A stretch of DNA of 37,950 nt from Candidatus Segetimicrobium genomatis (GTDB lineage Bacteria > Sysuimicrobiota > Sysuimicrobiia > Sysuimicrobiales > Segetimicrobiaceae): NCBI GenBank assembly GCA_005882275.1, contig VBAK01000127.1, positions 1-37,950 on the forward strand. Direction: 5' to 3'. Under the pieces are notes generated by a model, which saw only the letters and a program-made list of their open reading frames with translations, was not told the DNA's origin and made no database searches. Below are positions 21,832 to 30,763 of the stretch, piece by piece. Within the stretch, counting starts at the first letter, position 1; the number at the start of each line of letters is the position of its first letter. Position numbers and translations under genes: made by a program.

Positions 21832-22788
21832 TCACCGTTCCGGACGGTCAACCCGCCCGCGCACGGCGAACACCGAGGCGATCTCGAACAGCAATTGCGC
21901 CGCCACGATCGAGGTGATGTCGTTGCTGTCGCAGGGCGGCGAGACCTCCACCACGTCCGCGCCCACGAGGTTGAGCCCCACGAGGCCGTGAATCACCTGC
22001 ATCCCCTGCCAGGTGCTGAGCCCGCCGATCTCCGGAACCCCGGTCCCCGGGGCGCACGACGGGTCCAGGCCGTCGATGTCGAAGGACAGGTAGACGGGAG
22101 CGGTCCCGATGAGTTCGCGCATCTCCGCCACGACGCCGTCCATCCCCCGCCGATGAATCTCGTGCATCGGCACCATCCGGTAATGGTCTTTGGACCACGC
22201 CAGATCGTCCCGGTAGAACAGGCTGCCGCGGATGCCGAGCTGCATCACCTTCTTCGGATCGATCAGGCCGCCTTCGTGCGCCCGGCGGAACGGTGTGGCG
22301 TGGGTCAATTTGTACCCGAACTGGAGGTCATGGGTGTCGGTGTGGGAGTCGACCTGCACGATGGCGACCGGGCCGTGATGTTTGGCCACCGCCCGCAGGA
22401 TCGGGTAGGTGATGCCGTGGTCGCCCCCCACCGCGATCGTCCGGCATCCGTGGGCATGAATCTTGTCGAACTCCTCGGTAATCCAGTCAAACGTCTTTTC
22501 GATCTCGAACGGCGACGTGCGCACATCCCCGTAGTCGGCGATGCGGATCCGTTCGTGGACGGTGACGTCGTGAATCGGATGGTGCAGGCGGACCTGGCTC
22601 GAGTGGTCGCGGATCGCGCGGGGCGCCAGCCGGGCGCCGACGCGGTAGCCGGCGGCCGTGTCGAACGGGACGCCGACGACGGCCACGTCCAGGCCGCGGG
22701 CATCCGGGATGTGCGGGTACCGCATGAACGTGGCGACTCCCGAGTGCCGCGGGTACACCATGCTGTCGACCGGCTGCGGATGCCTCAT
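21832..22788 (-). CDS. Ureohydrolase family protein (agmatinase-like)
   Basis: A 318-residue metal-dependent hydrolase that cleaves a guanidino or formimino compound and releases urea or formamide. The binuclear metal motifs are GGDHG, DSHTDTHD (Ser in place of the usual Ala of DAH) and DIDGLDP. A longer frame opens at 23025, but the ATG at 22788 has AAAGGAG 9 nt upstream. Agmatinase, guanidinobutyrase, formiminoglutamase and guanidine hydrolase all share this fold, and substrate cannot be chosen from the motifs. It leads an operon with the hydroxyacid dehydrogenase and DUF1989 genes, and is divergent from pxpA with 143 nt between starts. Confidence 0.88.
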   Translation of the reverse strand: MRHPQPVDSMVYPRHSGVATFMRYPHIPDARGLDVAVVGVPFDTAAGYRVGARLAPRAIRDHSSQVRLHHPIHDVTVHERIRIADYGDVRTSPFEIEKTFDWITEEFDKIHAHGCRTIAVGGDHGITYPILRAVAKHHGPVAIVQVDSHTDTHDLQFGYKLTHATPFRRAHEGGLIDPKKVMQLGIRGSLFYRDDLAWSKDHYRMVPMHEIHRRGMDGVVAEMRELIGTAPVYLSFDIDGLDPSCAPGTGVPEIGGLSTWQGMQVIHGLVGLNLVGADVVEVSPPCDSNDITSIVAAQLLFEIASVFAVRGRVDRPER

Positions 22789-22931
22789 GCCGCGCGCTCC
22801 TTTCTCCCTCTCCCGGTTCCGGTGGGCGAAGCCCCGCCTTCTACCCGGTGGGGGCAAATCCTCTTTCCCCGGAGGAACACCGCGCGCGCGCATCGAAGCC
22901 GGGGAGCCGGCGACGGGGGAGGGCGGACAGG

Positions 22932-23720
22932 ATGGCGAGGGCACGGGTCTCGGTGGACATTGCGGCCGATATGGGCGAATCCTTCGGGCCCTGGCCCATG
23001 GGGCGGGATGCCGACATCGCCCCACACCTGACGTCGGCGCACATCGCCTGCGGGTTTCACGCGAGCGACCCGGGCACGATCCGGACCACCATCGAACTGC
23101 TGCAGCGCCACAACGTCGCGATTGGGGCGCATCCCGGATACTCCGACCTCGTCGGCTTCGGCCGCCGCCGGATGGACATGGCGCCGCGCGAGGTGGAAGA
23201 CCTGGTCCTCTACCAGGTCGCGGCCGTGAAAGGCTTGGTGGAGGCCCACGGACTGCGCCTGCAACACGTCAAGCCCCACGGGGCGCTCTACAACGTCGCC
23301 GAGGCGGACGACGGCACCGCGGCCGCCATCGTCGCCGCCGTCAAGCGCATCGATCCCGCCCTCATCATCGTGGCGACCCCCCACTCCCGGCTGCGCGCGC
23401 AGGCCGCGGCCGCCGGGATGACGGTGGCGCACGAGTTCTTCCTCGACCGCGGGTACAACGCGGACGGCACCCTGGTCAGCCGGCGCCGGCCGGATGCCAT
23501 GCTGACCGACCCCGAGGCGATGTGCCGGCGGGCGGTCACCGCGGTCCGCGACCACCGGTTGCTCACGGCCGGCCAGACGGCGCTGGACATGCGGGTGGAC
23601 ACGATCTGCCTGCACGGCGACCACCCCCCTTCGCAGGAGGCGGTGAAAATGCTGAAGCGCACGCTGGAGGGGGCGGGCGTCGCCGTCCTGCCCCTGCGGC
23701 AGTGGCTCAAGCCCTCCTGA
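22932..23720 (+). CDS. pxpA: 5-oxoprolinase subunit A (LamB/YcsF family)
   Basis: A 262-residue member of the LamB/YcsF family, the PxpA component of ATP-dependent 5-oxoprolinase, which opens 5-oxoproline to glutamate with PxpB and PxpC. Visible blocks are DIAADMGESFGPWPMG (usually DLNxDxGE, here with Ala for Asn), HIACGFHASDP, AIGAHPGYSD, VKPHGALYN, HEFFLDRGYNADGTL and DTICLHGDHP. The start at ATG 22932 is supported by similarity from VSVDIAADMGE; the longer frame to 22848 is poorly supported. No pxpB or pxpC is visible, so it may work with partners encoded elsewhere or have a different amide substrate. Divergent from the ureohydrolase operon. Confidence 0.88.
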   Translation: MARARVSVDIAADMGESFGPWPMGRDADIAPHLTSAHIACGFHASDPGTIRTTIELLQRHNVAIGAHPGYSDLVGFGRRRMDMAPREVEDLVLYQVAAVKGLVEAHGLRLQHVKPHGALYNVAEADDGTAAAIVAAVKRIDPALIIVATPHSRLRAQAAAAGMTVAHEFFLDRGYNADGTLVSRRRPDAMLTDPEAMCRRAVTAVRDHRLLTAGQTALDMRVDTICLHGDHPPSQEAVKMLKRTLEGAGVAVLPLRQWLKPS

Positions 23721-23805
23721 CGCCCGGAGCCCCCCTCAACAGCCCGAGAACGGCAGCGGCAAGGCAAGAAGCACGGCAACAGGGAGACGGATGGCGCCAT
23801 GTCCT

Positions 23806-23822
23806 CCGAAGGGCCCCTTCGG
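23806..23822 (+). other. Short hairpin between pxpA and the membrane protein gene
   Basis: CCGAAGG and CCTTCGG form a 7-bp stem with a 3-nt loop, 86 nt after the pxpA stop. There is no T-tract, so a terminator is possible but weak. Nothing else is recognised in 23721-23870. Confidence 0.25.
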
Positions 23823-23870
23823 GGAAGAATGAATGTTTGCCACCACAGGGGTACCACGGGGGGCCGCACC

Positions 23871-24206
23871 ATGACGGATCCGGCCAGTTGGATCGGCTCG
23901 AATACAATCGTCACGCTTCTCCTTGCCCTCATCCCGGCCCTGTTCCGATTTCGAGAAATCCTGTTGAAGCAGCAGGATCTGGTGACAGAGATTGCCGGCA
24001 TCATCGTGCTCATGGGTGGGCTGGTCTTGTACGCGGAAACCATGCCGCAGTGGCTGCAGATCCAGGCGCAAATGGCCAAGATGGGACTGGAAGTCGAAGG
24101 CCTGCAGATGCTGTTCTTTGGATCCCTCGGGTTGATGACGTTGGGGGGGCTGTTGACGCTGTTTGGACTCCTCGGACGGATTATGGGCGGGATGAAGCGG
24201 AAGTAG
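23871..24206 (+). CDS. Small integral membrane protein, 111 residues
   Basis: Three probable transmembrane helices: about 12-24 (TIVTLLLALIPALF), 40-56 (IAGIIVLMGGLVLYAE) and 83-103 (FFGSLGLMTLGGLLTLFGLLG), with a basic C-terminus GGMKRK. The ATG at 23871 has GGGGGG upstream; longer frames from 23799 add a charged, unlikely N-terminus. No family was recognised. It is separated from pxpA by 150 nt and overlaps the convergent RND gene by 26 bp at their 3' ends. Function unknown. Confidence 0.6.
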   Translation: MTDPASWIGSNTIVTLLLALIPALFRFREILLKQQDLVTEIAGIIVLMGGLVLYAETMPQWLQIQAQMAKMGLEVEGLQMLFFGSLGLMTLGGLLTLFGLLGRIMGGMKRK

Positions 24207-27200
24207 CCGGAGGAGCGCCTCCGGCGCGCCGCCGGCTGCCCCCCGGGCCGGCGAAGATGACGTAGAGGACGGGAATGAAGAAGATGCCCAGGGCCGTGGC
24301 CATGGTCATCCCGCCCACCACCCCGGTCCCCAGGGAATGGCGGGAGTTCGCGCCCGCCCCCGAGGCAAACACCAGGGGCATCGTCCCGAAGATGAACGAC
24401 AGCGAGGTCATGAGGATCGGACGGAGGCGGAGCCGCGCTCCCGCCAGGGCGGCGTCGACGACCGGCAGGCCCTCCTGCTCATGCTTGTCCTTGGCGAACT
24501 CCACGATCAGGATCGCGTTCTTCGCCGCGAGACCGATCAACGTCACCAGCCCGATCTGCACGTACACGTCGCTCTGGACGTCGTGGAGCCAGGTGTGGCG
24601 GAGATAGATCGCCAAGAGCGAGCCGAACGCGGCCAGCGGGACCCCAAGGAGCACGCTCCACGGAATCCTCCAGCTCTCGTACAGGGCGACCAGGAGGAGA
24701 AACACCAGCACCAGGGCGAGCACGAACGCGAGGACCTGCGCGCCGCTGGCCTCTTTCTCCTGGAGCGCCAGCCCCGTCCACTCATACCCGTATCCGGCCG
24801 GGAGCGCCGTTTTGGCCACGGCCTCCATCGCCGCGATGGCCTGACCGGAGCTGGCGCCGAACGGGGCCTGGCCGTCCACCTCGGCCGCGTAGTATCCGTT
24901 GTACCGGGAGATCACCGCCGGGCCCGTCGTCGGGCTCACGGTCGCGAGCGTGCTCAAGGGCACCATCGTCCCGCCGTTCGTGCGGACGTAGATCCTGCCG
25001 ATGCCGGCGGGGGTGGCCCGGAACTGGGGCTCCGCCTGGATCATCGCCTTGTAGACCCGTCCGAAGAGCGTCACGTTGTTGATCTGCTCCCCCCCCAGAA
25101 ATGCGGCCAGGCTCCCGAAGATGCTGTCGACGGGCACGCCGAGGGTGCCGGCCTTGTCCCGGTTCACCACGACGTTGAACTGGGGCACCGACGTGCTGAA
25201 CCCCGTCGAGAGGCCGGTCACTTCCCTGCGGGCGCCGGCGGCACCGATGACCGTCTGCGCGGCCCCGGCCAGCGCGTCGGCCTGACCCGTCCCGTTCCGG
25301 TCTTCCACCATGAACTGAAAGCCGTTCACGACCCCCACGCCCGGGAGCGCGGGCAGCGGAAACGCGAACCCGATGGCCTCCGGGTAGTGGTAAAATTCGA
25401 AATTGGCGCGCCCGAGGATCGCGAACAGCTGCGTCTGTGGGGACCGCCGCTGGTCCCACGGCGTCAAGATGACGAACATGGCGAACGCGTTCGAGCTGAT
25501 CGATTGGGTCAAGACATCGAACCCGCCGGCCGTCACGACCGCCTGCACGCCGGGAACATGAAGCAGAAACTGCGTCGCCTTCTGGGCGACCGCCTGCGCG
25601 CGGTCCTGTGACGCTCCATCGGGCAGCCGGAACGCCGAGACGAAGAACCCCTGATCCTCGAGGGGCACAAAGGTCGACGGCAGGGCTCTCAGCAGCTGCC
25701 AGGCCATCACCCCAATCAGCGCCAGGGCGCCGATCATGAGCCAGCGGCCCCGGATCGCCCGCCGCACCCCCCGGATGTACGCCTCGGTCGCCCGCGCAAA
25801 CGCCGCGTTGAAGCCCGCAAAGAACGGCGCCAGCGGTCCCCGCGGGGCGTCCTGCGGGCGGAGCAGCACGCCGCAGAGCGCCGGCGTGAGCGTGAGCGCG
25901 ACGAAGGCCGAGATGGTGACCGACGCGGCCAGCGTCAGCGCGAACTGCCGGTACAGCTGCCCGCTGATGCCCCCGATGAACGCGGTCGGGACGAAGACGG
26001 CGTCCAGGACCAGGGCGATCGCGATCACGGGCCCCGACACCAGGCGCATCGCCGCTTCGGCCGCGGCCACGGGGCTGCGGCCGTCTTCGATCTGGCGTTC
26101 GATCGCCTCGACCACGACGATGGCGTCGTCGACCACGAGGCCGATGGCCAGCACCAGCGCGAACATGGTCATGATATTGATGGTGAAGCCGAGCGCGGCG
26201 AAGGCGGCGAACGCGCCGATGAGGGAGACGGGGATCGCGGCCATCGGGATGAGGGTGGCGCGGGCCTTGCCCAGGAAGACGAAGATGACGAACAGCACCA
26301 GCAAAAACGCCAGGCCCAGGGTGCGGGTCACATCGTTGAGCGCGGTGGTCACAAAGAGCGACGTGTCAAAGACGACATCGTAGGTGAGCCCGGGCGGGAA
26401 GGATTGCGCCAGGCCGCTCATGGTCGCGCGGACCGCCTGGGACGCCCGCAGCGCGTTGGACCCGGGGCTCTGGAGCAGGATGACGAACGCGGCGGGGTGG
26501 CCGTTCCGATAGCCGTACGTGCCGTAGTCCTGGGCGCCGACCTCGGTGCGCGCGATGTCCTGGAGCCGGACGACGCTGCCGTCCGAGAGCGTCTTCACGA
26601 CGATGCGGTTGAACTGGCTGGGATCGGTGAGCTGCCCCTGGGCGTTCACCGTGTACTGGAACTGCGTGCCGGTTGGGGCCGGAGGCTGCCCGAGGACCCC
26701 GGCCGGAGACACCACGTTCTGCGCCCGGATGGCGGCGCCCACATCTCCCGCCGTCAATCCCAGGGCCGCCATCGCGTCCGGCCGGAGCCAGGCCCGGATG
26801 GCATAACTCTGCCGGGGAAAGATGAAGTAGTCGCCGATGCCGGGGACGCGCAGCAGGGGGTCGAGCACGTGGATCAGCGCGTAATTGCTGAGAAAGATCG
26901 GGTCGTAACTGTCCTGCGGGGAGTGGAGCGCGATGCCTATGAGGAAGTTGGGGGACGCCTTGCGCACCGCGATCCCGAAGTTGTTCACGGCGGCCGGCAG
27001 GTTGCCCGAGGCCTGGCTCACCCGATTTTGGACGGCCACGGCATCGAGGTCCGGGTCGGTGCCCAACTTGAACGTCACCGTCAGCGCGTACGCCCCGTCG
27101 GACGAGCTCCGGGACTGCATGTAGACGGCGTTCGAGACGCCGTTGATGGCTTCTTCGATCGGCACGGCGACATTTTCCGCGACGGCTTGGGCGTTCGCGC

Positions 27201-27354
27201 CGACGTAGGTCGCCGACACGGTGACCGTGGGCGGGCTGATGTTCGGGTATTGCTCCCGCGGCAGCGCCGTGTACGACAGCGCCCCGATGAGCACGATCAG
27301 GACGGCGATCGAGATCGCAAAGTTCGGGCGGTGGATGAAGAACTGGCTCAGCAC
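24181..27354 (-). CDS. RND multidrug efflux permease (HAE1, AcrB/MexB type)
   Basis: A 1057-residue inner-membrane proton antiporter, the usual length for HAE1 pumps. It begins with the hallmark MLSQFFIHRPNFAISIAVLI and LPREQYPNISPPTV. The proton-relay Asp pair is at 409-410 (GLVVDDAIVVVE), and the conserved Lys is in GLAAKNAILIVEFAKD. Large periplasmic loops (about 35-335 and 560-870) carry the docking and porter domains. The start is GTG 27354 with GAGGAG 5-8 nt upstream. It lies 13 nt after the adaptor gene, so they are one operon. No outer-membrane channel or dedicated regulator is visible, so a shared TolC-like channel is presumably used. Confidence 0.94.
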   Translation of the reverse strand: MLSQFFIHRPNFAISIAVLIVLIGALSYTALPREQYPNISPPTVTVSATYVGANAQAVAENVAVPIEEAINGVSNAVYMQSRSSSDGAYALTVTFKLGTDPDLDAVAVQNRVSQASGNLPAAVNNFGIAVRKASPNFLIGIALHSPQDSYDPIFLSNYALIHVLDPLLRVPGIGDYFIFPRQSYAIRAWLRPDAMAALGLTAGDVGAAIRAQNVVSPAGVLGQPPAPTGTQFQYTVNAQGQLTDPSQFNRIVVKTLSDGSVVRLQDIARTEVGAQDYGTYGYRNGHPAAFVILLQSPGSNALRASQAVRATMSGLAQSFPPGLTYDVVFDTSLFVTTALNDVTRTLGLAFLLVLFVIFVFLGKARATLIPMAAIPVSLIGAFAAFAALGFTINIMTMFALVLAIGLVVDDAIVVVEAIERQIEDGRSPVAAAEAAMRLVSGPVIAIALVLDAVFVPTAFIGGISGQLYRQFALTLAASVTISAFVALTLTPALCGVLLRPQDAPRGPLAPFFAGFNAAFARATEAYIRGVRRAIRGRWLMIGALALIGVMAWQLLRALPSTFVPLEDQGFFVSAFRLPDGASQDRAQAVAQKATQFLLHVPGVQAVVTAGGFDVLTQSISSNAFAMFVILTPWDQRRSPQTQLFAILGRANFEFYHYPEAIGFAFPLPALPGVGVVNGFQFMVEDRNGTGQADALAGAAQTVIGAAGARREVTGLSTGFSTSVPQFNVVVNRDKAGTLGVPVDSIFGSLAAFLGGEQINNVTLFGRVYKAMIQAEPQFRATPAGIGRIYVRTNGGTMVPLSTLATVSPTTGPAVISRYNGYYAAEVDGQAPFGASSGQAIAAMEAVAKTALPAGYGYEWTGLALQEKEASGAQVLAFVLALVLVFLLLVALYESWRIPWSVLLGVPLAAFGSLLAIYLRHTWLHDVQSDVYVQIGLVTLIGLAAKNAILIVEFAKDKHEQEGLPVVDAALAGARLRLRPILMTSLSFIFGTMPLVFASGAGANSRHSLGTGVVGGMTMATALGIFFIPVLYVIFAGPGGSRRRAGGAPPATSASSRP

Positions 27355-27367
27355 AATGGCTCCTCGC

Positions 27368-28753
27368 CTACTTGGTCGCGCCCGACACCGCGGGCAGCGG
27401 GGGAGCGGGCTGCGCCGCGGGGGTGACCGGCATCCCGGGCCGCACCTTCTGCAGGCCCTCCACGATCACGCGCTCCCCCGCGCGCACCCCGCTGTAGACG
27501 GGGAAGAAAGCTCCGTACGGGTCGCCGGCGGTGATCGTTCGCAGCGAGACCGTGTTGTCGGGCCCGACGACGAAGACGGTCCGGGCACTCTGGATCTCCT
27601 GCACCGCGGCCTGGGGGACGAGCACGGTATTGGGCCGGTCCTGCAGCTTGACGCGCACCCGGGCGTACATCCCGGGCCGCAGCAGCCGCTCGGGATTCGG
27701 GAACAGCGCCTGCACGACAATGGTTCCCGAGCCCGGATCCACGGCGCGGTTGAGCGTCCGGAACGCCCCCGCATGGGGATAGACGCTCCCATCGGCCAGG
27801 ATCAGCTGGAACGCCGACGCGGTCTGGGTGGGCCGGCCTGCGTTCGCGGCCTCGGCGTCCGATCGACTGACAAGACCGAGGGAGGCCAGCTCGTTGAGGT
27901 GCAGCTCGCTCACGTTGAACTGCGCGATCATCGGGTCCACGGACGACATCGTCGCCATCACCTGGTTCGCCGCGACGAGGTTGCCCTGGTCGACGCTCAG
28001 CAGGCCGACGACGCCGTCGATCGGCGCGCGGACGGTGGTATAGCCCAGGTTCAGCTGCGCCTGCGTGACGGCGGCCTGGGCCTGCTGCACCCCGGCGCGA
28101 GCCTGGTCAATCCCGATCTTGGTCGACAGGGCCGCATTCCTGACCACGGCCTCCTGGGCCACCACGTTGGCCGCCGCCGCCTGCTCCGCCGCCGTATCAT
28201 TGTCCAGCTGCTGCTGGCCGATCGCCTGCTGAGCCACCAGGTAGCGGTCTCGGGCGACCTGCTGCCGCGCGTTGAGGAGGGTCGCCTTGAGGGCAACGAG
28301 TTGCGCTTCGGCTTGACCCACCTGGACCTGTTCGAGGGCCTGCTGGAGGGTGGCCTGCGCGTTGGCCGCCTGCGCCTGGGCGGATTGAAGGGCCGCGAGA
28401 TACGGCCGCTGATCGATCACGAAGAGCAGCTGCCCCTTTCGGACCTCGGTCCCTTCCTTAAAGAGCACCTGCTCGAGCGTTCCCCCGATCTGCGCCCGCA
28501 GCTCCACCGTCTGCACCGCGACCGTCTGCGCCACGCTCTCGTCATAGACGGGGACGGTCCCCTCGATCGCCGGGGTGACCACGACGGCGGGCGGGGGCGG
28601 CGCGGCGGACGCCTGCGGCCTGGGGGAGGCCCCCCGGAAGGTGATCCGCGCCGCCAGGGCAACGCAGAGCCCTGCAACCGCGAGCAGCGCGACCCAGCGG
28701 ATCACCCCCGCTCCCCTTGATCCGTTGACGGTCACCTGTGTGCGAAGCTTCAT
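27368..28753 (-). CDS. RND efflux periplasmic adaptor (membrane fusion protein)
   Basis: A 461-residue adaptor linking the pump to an outer-membrane channel. A membrane anchor lies at about 19-36. It is followed by a short lipoyl domain (ELRAQIGGTLEQVLFKEG), a long alanine-rich helical hairpin (about 115-230, AQAQAANAQATLQQALEQVQ), the second lipoyl half (YTTVRAPIDGVVG), and a beta-barrel and membrane-proximal domain (LLRPGMYARVRVKL; VPQAAVQEIQ). There is no lipobox cysteine in the N-terminal segment. The ATG has AGGAGG 5 nt upstream. It is the leading gene of the pump operon; the 180 nt upstream (28754-28933) show no clear gene or promoter. Confidence 0.93.
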   Translation of the reverse strand: MKLRTQVTVNGSRGAGVIRWVALLAVAGLCVALAARITFRGASPRPQASAAPPPPAVVVTPAIEGTVPVYDESVAQTVAVQTVELRAQIGGTLEQVLFKEGTEVRKGQLLFVIDQRPYLAALQSAQAQAANAQATLQQALEQVQVGQAEAQLVALKATLLNARQQVARDRYLVAQQAIGQQQLDNDTAAEQAAAANVVAQEAVVRNAALSTKIGIDQARAGVQQAQAAVTQAQLNLGYTTVRAPIDGVVGLLSVDQGNLVAANQVMATMSSVDPMIAQFNVSELHLNELASLGLVSRSDAEAANAGRPTQTASAFQLILADGSVYPHAGAFRTLNRAVDPGSGTIVVQALFPNPERLLRPGMYARVRVKLQDRPNTVLVPQAAVQEIQSARTVFVVGPDNTVSLRTITAGDPYGAFFPVYSGVRAGERVIVEGLQKVRPGMPVTPAAQPAPPLPAVSGATK

Positions 28754-28933
28754 GAGGTCCTCCTACCTGGCTCTCGCAGGCCCCGGGCTTCGGAATGCCG
28801 CCGGCAGTGGGCACTGGTGCGGTAACGGCTGCGTCCGCCGTTTTCTTCCGCCGGAACGCGTCCCCGATTGGTGGATCATCCGAGAGCGCCCCCCCCGACT
28901 CCCCCGCGGCGCGCACGCGGGGCATCCCGGGGG

Positions 28934-30430
28934 TCAGGTCCAGATCGGCACCCGCCAGCCGTCGAGATCGTACTCCTCCATGCACCGCTTCACGAGGTCG
29001 GTGCACGTCTCCATCAGCCCGGACCGTCTGGCCATCTCGACGAGGTCGATCCGCACCTGCTCGTGATTGCCGGCGTAGTTCCGTTCATAGAGCTCGTGCC
29101 GTCCCCCGAATTCCGTGCCGGTCGCGTCCCAGATCAACTTGAACAGCTTGATCCGCTCGAGCGCCGAGCTTTCGGATCCGCGGTAGAAGCGATCCAGGAG
29201 CGGGCGGAGCGCGGGATGCGCGAGATCGGCGCGGCTCGAGGGCACGACGATGGGGCTGCCGCCCAGGGCCAGGGCGAAGATCTCCCTCACCCGCGGCCAG
29301 ACCAGCGTCCCAATCAGACGCGCCGCTGCGGCATACTCCGTCTTCGGGATCACGCTCCCCCCGGGGCCCGGCTGCGGGTCGTGCGCCATGGCGGCCACGA
29401 GCGCCCAGACCAGGTTTCGCCACCCGACCGCCTCGCCGAGCTGGGCCTGCACCCCGCGAAATCCTTCCGTGCCGTTTGCGGCGAGCCCCCGGGCGAGCAG
29501 CCCGCACATGAAATCCAGCTTCACGCCCAGCCGCGTGAGGGACTGCAGATTGTAGCGATTGAGGAACCCCGACGCGGTATAGAATCCGGTGGCCTTGTCG
29601 GTATCCCGGTAGACCAGCACGTGCTCCCAGGGAATGAATGCGTTGTCGAACACGAGCACCGCATCGTTTTCGTCGAACCGGCTGGACAGGGGGTGATCGA
29701 ACGGGCTCGCCGCCGCCGCCTCATAGGAACGGCGGCAGATCAGCGTCTGGCCCGCGGTCGCGACCGGCGCCAGAAAGACGAGCGCGTAGTTCTCCGCTTT
29801 GCCGGCCTCGAGGTGCGTCGCGCTGTTCTGCGCCACAAACGTCGCGTGCGTGATCGCCGACCCGGTGGCCAGCATCTTGGCGCCGCTGACATAGATCCCG
29901 GCGTCCGTCTCCCGCACGGCGTGCAGGTACACGTCCTCGACCTCGTGCACCGACCGGTGGCGGTCGATCGGTGGATTCACCAGCACGTGGTTCAAGAACA
30001 GCACCTTCGTCGCATAGTCCCGGTACCAGCGGGCGGCATTGTCCGCGAACGGCGCGTAGTACTCCGGAGCGGCGCCCAGCGACGCCATGAAGGCGGCTTT
30101 GTAATCCGGGGTGCGGCCCATGAACCCGTAGGAAAATCGAGCCCACACCGCGATCGCGTCGCGCGCCCGGCAGAGGTCCTCCGCGGAATAGCTGGGCTGA
30201 AAGAACTTGTGCGTGAGGATTCCCCGGCGGTCTCGCGCGGTCAGCGCCTCGCTGAACGCCGGATCATGGAGCGCATCGTACAGGCGCGCGACCGACCGCA
30301 CCGCGTTGCGGAATGCCGGATGCGCCGTCACGTCGGCCACGCGTTCGCCGTCGATGTACACGTCGCGGCCGTCCCGCAGGCTCTCGACGTACTCAGCGCC
30401 GGTCATCGGCCGGGCCGCCAGTTCGCGCAT
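28934..30430 (-). CDS. 4-hydroxyphenylacetate 3-monooxygenase oxygenase-like protein (HpaB family)
   Basis: About 498 residues of the HpaB/PvcC/4-hydroxybutyryl-CoA dehydratase superfamily. Typical regions are MTGAEYVESLRDGRDVYIDG at the N-terminus, the flavin-binding middle (ETDAGIYVSGAKMLATGSA; FDNAFIPWEHVLVYRD) and the C-terminal KLIWDATGTEFGGRHELYERNYAG. HpaB uses reduced flavin and oxygen to hydroxylate phenolic rings to catechols. The four Fe-S ligands of the dehydratase branch are not evident, so the monooxygenase branch is favoured. The ATG at 30430 is chosen because a GTG at 30496 would lie upstream of the predicted -10; ATG 30454 is an alternative. No HpaC-type reductase is nearby. 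Confidence 0.86.
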   Translation of the reverse strand: MRELAARPMTGAEYVESLRDGRDVYIDGERVADVTAHPAFRNAVRSVARLYDALHDPAFSEALTARDRRGILTHKFFQPSYSAEDLCRARDAIAVWARFSYGFMGRTPDYKAAFMASLGAAPEYYAPFADNAARWYRDYATKVLFLNHVLVNPPIDRHRSVHEVEDVYLHAVRETDAGIYVSGAKMLATGSAITHATFVAQNSATHLEAGKAENYALVFLAPVATAGQTLICRRSYEAAAASPFDHPLSSRFDENDAVLVFDNAFIPWEHVLVYRDTDKATGFYTASGFLNRYNLQSLTRLGVKLDFMCGLLARGLAANGTEGFRGVQAQLGEAVGWRNLVWALVAAMAHDPQPGPGGSVIPKTEYAAAARLIGTLVWPRVREIFALALGGSPIVVPSSRADLAHPALRPLLDRFYRGSESSALERIKLFKLIWDATGTEFGGRHELYERNYAGNHEQVRIDLVEMARRSGLMETCTDLVKRCMEEYDLDGWRVPIWT

Positions 30431-30486
30431 CACCGAGTCCCCCCAGGATCCCATGCGCCCGCGCGTTCGGACGCTTCTCGCCGAAA

Positions 30487-30495
30487 ATTCTATCA
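30487..30495 (-). promoter_or_regulatory. Probable extended -10 promoter of the HpaB-like gene
   Basis: On the minus strand TGATAGAAT matches the extended -10 TGnTATAAT with one mismatch in the hexamer, and no good -35 is seen. Transcription would start near 30480, which rules out the GTG at 30496 as a start. Confidence 0.4.
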
Positions 30496-30640
30496 CAGCG
30501 CGAGGAGGCCTTTCCCGGATCGCCCCCGGATTGCCAGGAGACTTGTCGTGGTGCGGCGGGCACCTGCGCGGAGGGTCGGACGAGCGACACGATCCCTCCG
30601 TCCTTCATCCGGCATCCGGCCGGAGCGCCCGTCCGGTGGG

Positions 30641-30646
30641 TATAAT
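30641..30646 (+). promoter_or_regulatory. Probable -10 box of the REC-cyclase gene
   Basis: A perfect TATAAT stands out in the GC-rich sequence, about 120 nt upstream of the GTG start at 30764. A -35 match at 17-nt spacing is poor (GGCCGG). It and the minus-strand -10 at 30487 form a divergent promoter region. Confidence 0.45.
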
Positions 30647-30763
30647 GAGAATCGGAGCCCGACCTCGACGAGGACCATGCGACCGACCGAATCACGGCCA
30701 ACCCGGCTCTGCGCAGATCCCGATCAGCGTCTCGTCCCGTAACGTCGTTCCGGAGAACCTACC

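Noticed and set aside
22789-22931. Guanidine or other riboswitch in the ureohydrolase/pxpA divergent region
   Set aside because: I looked for conserved guanidine-sensing motifs and saw only GC-rich repeats such as CCGGTGGG; a covariance-model search would be needed to claim one.
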